Assembly: GCA_031287815.1 (NCBI GenBank)
Contig: JAITSM010000063.1
Coordinates: 1 to 9,522 of the forward strand
Direction: 5' to 3'
Length of the DNA stretch: 9,522 bases
Source: Prevotellaceae bacterium
GTDB taxonomy: Bacteria > Bacteroidota > Bacteroidia > Bacteroidales > UBA932
The position numbers and the translations under genes are program-made. Below the pieces are notes generated by a model. It did no database searches and was not told the DNA's origin. It saw only the letters and a program-made list of their open reading frames with translations. This document shows positions 1-6,290 of this stretch, in pieces (within the stretch, counting starts at the first letter, position 1; each line of letters starts with the position of its first letter).

Positions 1-12
1 ATACTTTTTCAT
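1..12 (-). CDS. Start of a gene leaving the left edge (MKKY...)
   Basis: Only four codons are visible, reading ATG AAA AAG TAT on the minus strand from position 12. They are identical to the first four codons of the secreted-protein gene starting at 9200, and the upstream leader and promoter are homologous too. I therefore infer that this is a paralogue of that gene, probably opening with the same kind of signal peptide. Nothing can be said about its body. The start is supported by the AT-rich tandem CTTGAAACAATAAA motif just upstream, as in the other copy. Confidence 0.6.
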
Positions 13-307
13 AAATTTATTGTTTCAAGTTTATTGTTTCAAGTTTCCGGCGTTACGCTTTCGCATTTCGGCAACTTTTATTCGTTCTGTCTTGTTTCGG
101 GATTGCTCTTTTCAGAGCGATTTGGGGATAAATGCGAAACGTGAACTATACTTATTGTCACTGAGGTTCTGGAAGACCTAATAGGTAAATAAGCAAAAAT
201 ACACGTTTCTCTCTCGTGGAGTTTTGCTTTTATTCATACCTATTATGAAATTTTCCAGATTTCAGTGACAGAATAAAAGCGGTCAAAATGAAAAAGAGCG
301 TAATGTC
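13..307 (-). ncRNA. Structured leader RNA, copy 1 (unrecognised class)
   Basis: This ~295-nt untranslated stretch lies between the promoter at 313-343 and the ATG at position 12. Helices, given as plus-strand positions: P0 271-279 with 75-83 (CTTTTATTC/GAATAAAAG, long-range closing helix); P1 262-269 with 157-164 (GTCACTGA/TCAGTGAC); internal loop AA/ACC; P2 253-259 with 168-174 (TCTGGAA/TTCCAGA); P3 237-244 with 180-187 (AATAGGTA/TACCTATT), continued by an A/U-rich helix; and P4 114-118 with 105-109 (GCTCT-GAAA-AGAGC). The apical loop GAAACGTG (202-209) can pair with CACGTTTC (136-143). TTACGCT near the 5' end is complementary to AGCGTAA near the 3' end. P1 and P2 covary with copy 2. Function is unknown; position suggests a cis-regulatory leader, although a processed small RNA is also possible. 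Confidence 0.8.
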
Positions 308-312
308 GGGTG

Positions 313-343
313 CAAAGGTAGAAAGAATTTTGGAAATAGCAAA
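313..343 (-). promoter_or_regulatory. Bacteroidota promoter of leader copy 1
   Basis: On the minus strand a -33 TTTG (340-343) and a -7 TACCTTTG (313-320) are separated by exactly 19 nt, an exact match to the Bacteroides sigma-ABfr consensus TTTG-N19-TAnnTTTG. Transcription should start around 307. The homology with the right-hand copy ends at this -33 box, and a hairpin repeat begins immediately upstream. Confidence 0.85.
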
Positions 344-415
344 TTAATGGAGAATGGAGAGTGGAGAATGTCTCTTGAGGCGCCAGCCAATTCTCCATTT
401 TCAATTCTCCATTAA
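344..415. repeat. Hairpin repeat with ATTCTCCATT arms, copy A
   Basis: Perfect 12-bp arms TTAATGGAGAAT (344-355) and ATTCTCCATTAA (404-415) enclose a second GGAGAAT/ATTCTCC pair. The loop region contains GGCGCCAGCC (379-388). A related element forms the hairpin at 6287-6338; both share TTAATGGAGAATGG, then a GTCTC motif, then the complementary arm. No ORF is present. It looks like a small non-autonomous palindromic interspersed repeat that inserted just upstream of the leader promoter. Confidence 0.75.
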
Positions 416-631
416 ATGGCTACTGCGGTTGTTTTTTTGGGGGGGGAATTAGGTTTTTTTGTGGAAGGTGAATGGCGCTATAGACACATAGGACGCACGG
501 CCGTGTGTCCCTACAGCCGGCGCCAGCCAACATTAAACTTTCAACCTTAAACTATAAAAGGCGCCCGCCACTGCCAACGGTTACTGAAAACTGCCGACGA
601 GCCGGAATGAGGCGCTTGTTGCGCTGTTTCT
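416..631. repeat. Gene-free stretch with palindrome and GGCGCC-bounded repeat
   Basis: No gene is seen here. It holds poly-T and poly-G runs (431-448), a near-perfect palindrome GGACGCACGGCCGTGTGTCC (491-510), and a segment bounded by GGCGCCAGCC (519-528) and GGCGCC (560-565) whose interior is made of AAACTTT/AACCTT micro-repeats. The same micro-repeat occurs inverted at 5493-5518. No U-tracted terminator for the purF-type gene is obvious; the 491-510 palindrome could end transcription, but no T run follows it on the minus strand. Confidence 0.5.
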
Positions 632-2533
632 TTAAATCAGCTTCAGCTGTTTGTTTTCTTCTTCAAAGTACCGGATAAAGGCGTTGTTTACTACGCGGAC
701 GCCGCCGGGCGTGGGATAATCGCCGGAGAAGTACCAGTCGCCGGCGTTGTCGGGGCAGGCGGCATGCAGGCCTTCGAGCGATTGGAACACCAGTTCCACT
801 TCCGCCTGCATGTTGTCGGGGCGCAGGAGGGCGACTATTTTCCCGGAGATTTCTTCGGGCATGAACGGGCGGTAAATATCTTTCACGTGGTTCACCCATT
901 CGCCAGCCTTTTTTTTCTGCCGTTTGCAACGCTGGTAGACGTCTTCAATCAGGCCGGCCATGCCGCGTTCTTTGAGCAGTTCTATCGCCGCCAGGAATGC
1001 GCAGAATTCTTTCATCCGCGACATTTCGATGCCGTAGCAGTCGGGGTAGCGGATTTGCGGGGCGGAGCTGACAACGATGATTTTCTTCGGCTCCAGGCGG
1101 TCTAACATTTTCAGGATACTTTGTTTTAATGTCGTGCCGCGCACGATGCTGTCGTCGATAATCACGATGGAATCGATGTTGCGGCGCACTACGCCGTAGG
1201 TAACATCATAGACATGCTCCACCATATTGTTGCGCGACGCGCCTTCGGTGATAAAGGTGCGCATCTTGGCGTCTTTCACGGCTATTTTCTCCACGCGCGG
1301 CCGGGAGGTGATGATTTTCCACAAATCGTCGGGCGAAAGCGCTTGCTTTGCTTGCAGGATACGCCGGTGTTTATCGTTCAGCATATAGTCTTCCACGCCT
1401 TTCATCAGGCCGTAGAAAGCCGTTTCCGCCGTGTTGGGGATATAGGAAAAAATGGTATGTTCAAAATCGTAATCGATAGCCTCCAGTACTTTTCCGGTGA
1501 GTTGTTCGCCTAATTTTTTCCGTTCGCGGTAGATATATTTGTCGGTGCCGCGCGAGAAGTAGATGCGTTCGAAAGAACAGGCTTTGCGCTCCAGCGGTTG
1601 CATGATTTGCTCCAGCTTAAAAGAGCCGTCTTTTTTCAGGATGATTGCTGCGCCGGCGGGGAGTTCCTCCACGTGGCTTGTGCGTGCGCGGAACGCCGTT
1701 TGGATCACCGGCCGCTCCGACGCTACGACGGCCACTTCGTCGTCTACATAGTAAAACGCCGGGCGGATGCCGTGCGGGTCGCGCACAACAAACGCATCGC
1801 CCTGCCCGACAATCCCGCCGATGACATACCCGCCGTCCAGTTTCCGGGTGGTTTCCTGAAGCAGGAAGGGAATATCCAAATGGTTTTCGATATGGGCGGC
1901 GATTTTTTTACGCGGCCATTCCGGGTATTTTTCGCGGTACTGCCCATACAGTGTTTCATTTTGCCGGTCGAGCAGGTGCCCCATGCGTTCCAGCAGCGAC
2001 ACCGTGTCGGAGGTATTGTGCGGGTATTGCCCGATTTCCACCAGTTGTTGAAACACCTCGTCGGCGTTGGTGAGCGTAAAATTCCCCGCTACGGTCAGGC
2101 TGCGCGAACGCCAGTTATTGCTGCGCAGCACCGGATGTACGAAATCAATCGTCCGGTCGCCCTGCGTCTGATAGCGCAAATGTCCCAGCAGCACTTCGCC
2201 GGCAAACGGGATATGGGCGGTAATCCATTGCCCGGTAACGGCCGGCTGGCGGAGGATGCCGGCCAGCCCGGAGGTGATGGTGTCGAACACATCGCGTAAA
2301 GGCGCATGGGAGTTGGAGCGCGTGCGGTCCATATACACGCTGCCGGGTTGCGGGTGCAGCTTCACGGAAGCGACGCCCGCGCCGTCCTGCCCGCGATTGT
2401 GTTGTTTTTCCATTAACAGGTACAGTTTTTCTATACCATAATTCCACGTGCCGTATTTTTCCTTGTAATACGATAGCGGCTTACGCAGGCGCACAAGGGC
2501 TATTCCACACTCATGCTTCAGGGATTCCGACAT
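632..2533 (-). CDS. purF: Amidophosphoribosyltransferase, long Bacteroidota form
   Basis: 633 aa. PurF transfers ammonia from glutamine onto PRPP to make phosphoribosylamine, the first committed step of purine synthesis, in the cytoplasm. The N-terminal class II glutaminase has its nucleophile at Cys9 after a short MSESLKHE leader that would be removed in a canonical enzyme, followed by RGQDGAG (47-53) and GHLRYQTQG (117-125). The C-terminal phosphoribosyltransferase domain has the PRPP loop VIIDDSIVRGTT (457-468) and the downstream CYGIEM segment. It is longer than the usual ~470-500 aa PurF, with insertions in the middle and about 120 residues after the PRPP region; I recall long homologues in Bacteroidota beside a standard PurF, so it may be a second paralogue with a modified role. 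The start fits a promoter ending 20 nt upstream. Confidence 0.85.
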   Translation of the reverse strand: MSESLKHECGIALVRLRKPLSYYKEKYGTWNYGIEKLYLLMEKQHNRGQDGAGVASVKLHPQPGSVYMDRTRSNSHAPLRDVFDTITSGLAGILRQPAVTGQWITAHIPFAGEVLLGHLRYQTQGDRTIDFVHPVLRSNNWRSRSLTVAGNFTLTNADEVFQQLVEIGQYPHNTSDTVSLLERMGHLLDRQNETLYGQYREKYPEWPRKKIAAHIENHLDIPFLLQETTRKLDGGYVIGGIVGQGDAFVVRDPHGIRPAFYYVDDEVAVVASERPVIQTAFRARTSHVEELPAGAAIILKKDGSFKLEQIMQPLERKACSFERIYFSRGTDKYIYRERKKLGEQLTGKVLEAIDYDFEHTIFSYIPNTAETAFYGLMKGVEDYMLNDKHRRILQAKQALSPDDLWKIITSRPRVEKIAVKDAKMRTFITEGASRNNMVEHVYDVTYGVVRRNIDSIVIIDDSIVRGTTLKQSILKMLDRLEPKKIIVVSSAPQIRYPDCYGIEMSRMKEFCAFLAAIELLKERGMAGLIEDVYQRCKRQKKKAGEWVNHVKDIYRPFMPEEISGKIVALLRPDNMQAEVELVFQSLEGLHAACPDNAGDWYFSGDYPTPGGVRVVNNAFIRYFEEENKQLKLI

Positions 2534-2553
2534 AATTAACTTTTATTAGGTGG

Positions 2554-2585
2554 CAAAAGTACGAAAAAATATAATAACGGTCAAC
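2554..2585 (-). promoter_or_regulatory. Promoter of the purF-type gene
   Basis: On the minus strand TACTTTTG (2554-2561) matches the -7 box TAnnTTTG. GTTG lies upstream with TTG 20 nt from it, an acceptable -33 box. The start codon at 2533 follows closely, giving a leader of about 15 nt. It lies immediately downstream of the lipoprotein gene's terminator, consistent with purF being a separate transcription unit. Confidence 0.65.
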
Positions 2586-2605
2586 GGAGAATTCCCCCCC
2601 CTCCC

Positions 2606-2645
2606 CAAAAAGCAAAGCCGCCTGCGTACACAGGCGGCAATTTTT
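2606..2645 (-). terminator. Rho-independent terminator after the LRR lipoprotein gene
   Basis: An 8-bp G/C-rich stem GCCGCCTG (2617-2624) and CAGGCGGC (2631-2638) has a 6-nt loop. On the minus strand it is followed by TTTGCTTTTT, a typical U-tract. It begins about 27 nt past the lipoprotein stop codon. The other side has AATTTTT on the plus strand, so it could act in both directions. Confidence 0.85.
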
Positions 2646-2664
2646 AACTTTCGACTTTTAAATC

Positions 2665-5478
2665 TTAAATCCCCACAATACTTCCAAAGTCTTTCCACAC
2701 ATTCGCGCTCTTGTAAGCATCCACCGAGCTGCTCGGCACACGCAGCGTGCAGGCGGTGCTTATAGGAACGTTCCCAAAAACGACACTATTGATGCTCTGT
2801 GGCGTAGGGTTCAGGTTGGTCACATCAGACAAATTGATACAATCATAAAAAACGCCCAGGCTGATAGTGGTCACCGAATTGCCGATGGTAACACTGGTCA
2901 ATTTGCTGCAAATGGAAAAAGCACCCACGCCGATAGTGGTTACCGAATTGCCGATAGTCAAGCCGGTCAAGCCGGTGCATCCCTCATAAGCATTAGTGCC
3001 GATTGTGGTTACCGAATTGCCGATGGTCAGCGTGCCGGTCAAGCCGGTGCAACCCTCAAAAGCATTATTGCCGATAGTGGTTACCGAATTGGGGATGGTC
3101 AGCGTGCCGGTCAAGCCGCTGCAATTGTAAAAAACATAATTGTCGATAGTGGTTACCGAATTGGGGATAGTCAACGTGCCGGTCAAGCCGGTACAATTGT
3201 AAAAAGCATAATGGCCGATAGTGGTTACCGAATTGCCGATGGTCAGCGTGCCGGTCAAGCCGATGCAATTCTCAAAAGCCCTCTCACCGATAGTTTTTAC
3301 CGAATTGCCGATGGTCAACGCGCCCGTCAAGTCGCTGCAATTATAAAAAGCCCTCTCGCCGATAGTGGTTACCGAATTGGGGATGGTCAACGTGCCGGTC
3401 AAGCCGGTACAATTCTCAAAAGCCCTCTTGCCGATAGCGGTTACCGAATTGCCAAGGGTCACGCCCGTCAAGCCGCTGCAATTCTCAAAAGCCCCAAAGC
3501 CATAGGGGGTGTAGTACACGCCGATGCTGGTTACCGAATTGGGAATAGTCAGCATACCGGTCAGGCCGGTACAATTCTCAAAAGCCCCCTCTTTAATAGT
3601 TTCTACCGAATTGCCAAGAGTCACGCCGGTCAAGCCGATGCAACTGGAAAAAGCAGAACTGCCAATAGTTTTTACCGAATTGGGAATAATCAGTGTACCG
3701 GTCAAGCCGCTGCATTTGGAAAAAACATAACTGTTGATAGAGGTTACCGAATTGGGGATGGTCACGCTGGTCAAGCCGCTGCAACCTAAAAAAGCGCTAC
3801 TGCCGATAGTGGTTATCGAATTGGGGATGGTCAGCGTACCCGTCAAGCCACTGCAACGAAAAAAAGCGTTTTGTTCAATAGAGGTTACCGAATTGGGGAT
3901 GGTCACGCTGGTCAAGCCGCTGCAACCGGAAAAAGCGCTATAGCCGATAGTGGTTACCGAATTGGGGATGGTCACGACGGTCAAGCCGATGCAATTGTAA
4001 AAAGCAGAACTGCTGATAGTGGTTATCGAATTTGGAATGGTCACGCCGGTCAAGCCGATGCAACCGGAAAAAGCAGAACTGCCAATAGTTTTTACCGAAT
4101 TGGGAATAGTCAGCGTGCCGGTCAAGCCGGTACAACCCTCAAAAGCATTATTGCCGATAGTGGTTACCGAATTGGGAATAGTCAGCATACCGGTCAGGCC
4201 GCTGCAACCGAAAAAAGCATAACGGTCGATAGTGGTTACCGAATTGGGAATAATAACACTGGTCAATCTACTGCAACCGGCAAAAGCAGAACTGCCAATA
4301 GTGGTCACTGAATTGGGGATGCTCAATGTGCCGATCAATTTGTTGCAACCGAAAAAAGCATGATTGCCGATGCTGGTTACCGAATTGGGGATGCTCAATG
4401 TGCCGATCAAACCGGTACAACTATCAAAAGCGCTATTGCCGATAGTGATTACCGAATTGCCGATGGTAACACTGGTCAATTTGCTGCAACCGTAAAAAGC
4501 ATAACTGCCGATAGCGGTTACTGAATTGGGGATGGTCAGCGTGCCGGTCAAGTCGGTACAACTCTCAAAAGCGCTATTGCCGATAGTGGTTACGCCGTCT
4601 CCTATTACGCCGGTCTGGATGCCCTGCCGATATGCAGACCAAGGTACATTTGCATCAGCATAATAGTTTCCCATGGCGCCGTTGCCGCTAATGGTGAGGG
4701 TGTAGCTGCCGGTAGCACCGGTGAGCGTCCAAATGCAGTCGCCCGTAGCGCCGGAAGCTACGACCCCGATCCCTGCCTGTGTCATAGACACCGTTCGGGT
4801 GAGCGCACCGGACGTAACGATTATCGTGGCGGTACGTACTTCCTCCACGGGAGCTTCTGTTACGTTTATTGTCACCGTACCATTACCGCTACCGGAGGCG
4901 TTGGTGAGTGAGCACCACGCCTCAGCGCCGCCTGGGCTAACTGAAGCTGTCCACGAGGCGTTGCACGCCACGGCAACGGTGTAGCTGCTGTCCGTGCCGG
5001 CGGCCCTGATGGTTGCGGGACTTACAGTGAATGTGGGGTCGTCCTCCTGTGCCGCCTGCGTTACGGCTACCTGCTGCGTTAACATGCCGGCGGCCACGGT
5101 TATGGTCGCAGAGCGAGGCTCCATCGTAGGGTTTCCCGTTACGGTAACGGTTACCGTGCCGTTGCTGTTGCCGGACGCCGGCGTCACCGTACACCACGTG
5201 CCGCCGCTCACTGCCGCCATCCACGTAACATTGCCCGTTACGGTAACGGTTTCGCTGCCCCCGGCGGCGGCGGGAGAAAGCGTAGTGGGCGCCACTTCCA
5301 TGGCCGGTTCGGGCGCAGGCTCTTCTTTTTTGCAGCCTGTAAAAGCTATTGCCGTTACGGCAATCATCAGGAGCAGTCCTTTCGACCTGCGGGCTACAAG
5401 CCCCCTCAGTCCCCCGAGAAGCCCCCTTAGTTTCCCGAAGGGGGAATGTGCGGCTGATTGTTTTGATATTTTTTTCAT
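2665..5478 (-). CDS. Surface lipoprotein with two BACON domains and BspA-type LRRs
   Basis: 937 aa. Residues 1-49 form a lipoprotein signal: hydrophobic LLLMIAVTAIAFTG followed by lipobox Cys49, then KKEE, an acidic/lysine tail like the surface-export signal known for Bacteroidota lipoproteins. Two BACON domains follow (about 61-142 and 149-236), each with the SW/TW...WC core and closing VTQA motif. A linker of the type preceding BspA repeats (about 240-299) leads into 24 LRR_5-type units of 23 or 24 residues (300-872) with pattern AFxxCxxLTxxxIPNSVTTIG. One unit has a six-residue insertion (VYYTPYGF). The C-terminus ends TCTLRVPSSSVDAYKSANVW..., typical of BspA-family proteins. Known relatives bind host or polymer ligands; the ligand here is unknown. 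The n-region is unusually long (see 5398-5445). The MKKI start is preferred because of its AT-rich upstream sequence. Confidence 0.9.
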   Translation of the reverse strand: MKKISKQSAAHSPFGKLRGLLGGLRGLVARRSKGLLLMIAVTAIAFTGCKKEEPAPEPAMEVAPTTLSPAAAGGSETVTVTGNVTWMAAVSGGTWCTVTPASGNSNGTVTVTVTGNPTMEPRSATITVAAGMLTQQVAVTQAAQEDDPTFTVSPATIRAAGTDSSYTVAVACNASWTASVSPGGAEAWCSLTNASGSGNGTVTINVTEAPVEEVRTATIIVTSGALTRTVSMTQAGIGVVASGATGDCIWTLTGATGSYTLTISGNGAMGNYYADANVPWSAYRQGIQTGVIGDGVTTIGNSAFESCTDLTGTLTIPNSVTAIGSYAFYGCSKLTSVTIGNSVITIGNSAFDSCTGLIGTLSIPNSVTSIGNHAFFGCNKLIGTLSIPNSVTTIGSSAFAGCSRLTSVIIPNSVTTIDRYAFFGCSGLTGMLTIPNSVTTIGNNAFEGCTGLTGTLTIPNSVKTIGSSAFSGCIGLTGVTIPNSITTISSSAFYNCIGLTVVTIPNSVTTIGYSAFSGCSGLTSVTIPNSVTSIEQNAFFRCSGLTGTLTIPNSITTIGSSAFLGCSGLTSVTIPNSVTSINSYVFSKCSGLTGTLIIPNSVKTIGSSAFSSCIGLTGVTLGNSVETIKEGAFENCTGLTGMLTIPNSVTSIGVYYTPYGFGAFENCSGLTGVTLGNSVTAIGKRAFENCTGLTGTLTIPNSVTTIGERAFYNCSDLTGALTIGNSVKTIGERAFENCIGLTGTLTIGNSVTTIGHYAFYNCTGLTGTLTIPNSVTTIDNYVFYNCSGLTGTLTIPNSVTTIGNNAFEGCTGLTGTLTIGNSVTTIGTNAYEGCTGLTGLTIGNSVTTIGVGAFSICSKLTSVTIGNSVTTISLGVFYDCINLSDVTNLNPTPQSINSVVFGNVPISTACTLRVPSSSVDAYKSANVWKDFGSIVGI
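2863..4581 (-). repeat. Coding tandem array of 24 LRR units (69/72 nt)
   Basis: The 24 units tile exactly from residue 300 to 872. Fifteen units follow the 24-residue spacing, nine have 23 residues by loss of one position in the TGTLTI segment, and one of the longer class is extended to 30. DNA conservation goes beyond protein need: ATAGTGGTTACCGAATT recurs identically in at least eight units. This suggests recent duplication or gene-conversion-like homogenisation. Confidence 0.9.
5398..5445 (-). repeat. In-frame 21-nt tandem repeat in the signal peptide n-region
   Basis: Two adjacent 21-nt units (5398-5418 and 5419-5439) differ at four positions. Both read AAGCCCCCT-AGT-CCCGA on the plus strand; the second is followed by GGGGG, giving a palindrome with CCCCC at 5422-5426. 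Translated on the minus strand they give the duplicated LRGL motif in FGKLRGLLGGLRGLVARR. The C/G-rich sequence resembles intergenic repeats I recall from Bacteroidota genomes rather than signal peptide coding, so I infer a repeat captured in frame between MKKISKQSA and RRSKGLLLM. Confidence 0.55.
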
Positions 5479-5520
5479 AGCTATATTATTTTAAAGTTTA
5501 AGGTTGCAAGTTTAAGGTTA

Positions 5521-5631
5521 CCCCGTTCGGACGGGGTTTTACCTCGTCCGGATTATTTAAACAGGTTTTACCTGTTTATAAGGTTAAGCCTCATTTGATA
5601 GTTCGGACAAGGTTCTTACCTTGTCCGGACG
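5521..5631. repeat. Three tandem hairpins sharing a GGT...ACC crown
   Basis: Hairpin 1 (5528-5550): CGGACGGGGT, loop TTT, ACCTCGTCCG with one G-T wobble. Hairpin 2 (5558-5578): TAAACAGGT, loop TTT, ACCTGTTTA. Hairpin 3 (5604-5627): CGGACAAGGT, loop TCTT, ACCTTGTCCG. The loop-closing GGT/ACC is constant while the lower stems differ. They lie between the decayed antitoxin and the LRR lipoprotein, in the likely 5' region of the latter. They could be a REP-like repeat cluster, stacked terminators or a structured leader; the sequence does not decide. Confidence 0.7.
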
Positions 5632-5637
5632 GGGGGA

Positions 5638-5920
5638 TTACTTCAGTTCAACAGCAAACCCTAGTGCGGAAGCAATACGGAAAAAGGTCGATACCTTCGG
5701 CTCTGTTCTTCCGGTTTCCACGCGTGAAATATACGATTTAGTACTTCCTAATTTCTCGGCAAGTTGCGTTTGCGTCATCTTCGCTTCTTTCCTCGCCTGT
5801 TCTATAATTTGACCGGTATAGAAAGCAAAAGCTTTTTATTCTTGACGGCGTTCCCGCTTCGCCAAATTTGGCGTCAAGCACTGCGTCATAATCAACAATT
5901 TTGTGATTGTTTGTCTGCAT
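5638..5920 (-). pseudogene. HigA-like XRE antitoxin, frameshifted
   Basis: Reading from ATG at 5920 gives MQTNNHKIVDYDAVLDAKFG...GTPSRIK, then the frame is lost at an A-run on the minus strand (complement of 5833-5837). In the +1 frame it continues as AFAFYTGQIIEQARKEAK and a helix-turn-helix, MTQTQLAEKLGSTKSYISRV (minus-strand start near 5780), ending ...ASALGFAVELK at 5638. Removing one A restores a single 93-aa protein; total length 283 nt equals 94 codons plus one. The family (HigA/XRE antitoxins following HigB toxins) binds its own operator and neutralises the toxin. It overlaps the toxin remnant by 29 nt, the normal operon arrangement. A homopolymer sequencing error is the alternative. 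Confidence 0.75.
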
Positions 5921-6083
5921 AATATTCCTCCTTAATCTTTAATGCTTTTTCTATTTCGTTTAATGGCGTCTTTTGCGTTTTCAGCAGCAGCAGGCAATAA
6001 TCTATTTTGTCCTGCTCTTTTTTCGTAAGCTTTGCTTTGAACTTCTCGAAATAACCGCCGTATGTTCTTATTTTCCGTTCCAT
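5892..6083 (-). pseudogene. HigB-like (Gp49/DUF891) toxin with internal deletion
   Basis: 63 aa from MERKIRTYGGYFEKF. The N-terminal segment to LLLLKTQ and the C-terminal segment KTPLNEIEKALKIKEEYY both match the ends of the phage-derived Gp49-like HigB toxin family as I recall it, normally about 110 aa. The central ~50 residues, containing the GLYELR and YRVFF-type strands with the RNase active region, are missing. In family members the motif KTQ occurs at both deletion edges (LLKTQ and QKKTQKTP), so a deletion between short direct repeats is likely. MERK is preferred over an in-frame ATG 27 nt upstream, because the -7-like TATATTTG ends 4 nt before it. It is probably inactive. Confidence 0.75.
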
Positions 6084-6118
6084 GCTGCAAATATATAAAA
6101 AGTTTATCAATGGTGAAA
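6084..6118 (-). promoter_or_regulatory. Possible near-leaderless promoter of the toxin-antitoxin remnant
   Basis: TATATTTG on the minus strand (about 6088-6095) fits the -7 box TAnnTTTG. GTTTC lies about 20 nt upstream as a weak -33 box. If used, transcription would begin at or very near the ATG at 6083, giving a leaderless message. The -33 match is poor. Confidence 0.35.
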
Positions 6119-6245
6119 CATTACCCCAAAAGCAAAACCGCCCTCCCCTGGCTGCACGTGGGTTTTGTTAGGTGTGTTTTTATATCCACGGCGGTTGCAG
6201 AAGGTTCTGCAAGCCTGTTTTTGCCTTCGGAAGGGGTTGCTTTTT

Positions 6246-6290
6246 TCCACAGATGGACACAGATTTTTTCAGATTTCACAGATTTTTTTA
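6246..6290. repeat. CACAGATT-type dispersed repeat, copy 1
   Basis: The sequence has the form TCCACAG...ACAGATTTTTTCAG...CACAGATT and recurs with substitutions at 7300-7342. The two copies are in the same orientation on either side of folD. This copy overlaps the extended 3' end of folD and abuts the hairpin repeat at 6287-6338. Confidence 0.55.

Noticed and set aside
1598..2299. 233-codon plus-strand open frame opposite the purF-type gene
   Set aside because: It lies wholly antisense to well-supported PRTase/glutaminase coding sequence, has no family resemblance and is explained by codon composition.
3211..4311. Long plus-strand open frames with repeated ADSGYRI-type peptides
   Set aside because: They are the antisense reading of the LRR array, and their regularity is inherited from the 69/72-nt repeats.
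2863..4581. Regular tandem repeats resembling a CRISPR array
   Set aside because: The repeats code in frame for BspA-type LRR units, there are no unique spacers of constant length, and no cas genes are present.
5826..5840. Programmed ribosomal frameshift in the antitoxin
   Set aside because: A +1 shift would be needed, no classical slippery site or stimulatory element is evident, and the toxin is also broken, so decay or sequencing error is simpler.
6195..6212. Hairpin TTGCAGAA-GG-TTCTGCAA near the folD 3' side
   Set aside because: It has a T-run only on the plus strand, where no upstream gene needs a terminator; it is too isolated to assign.
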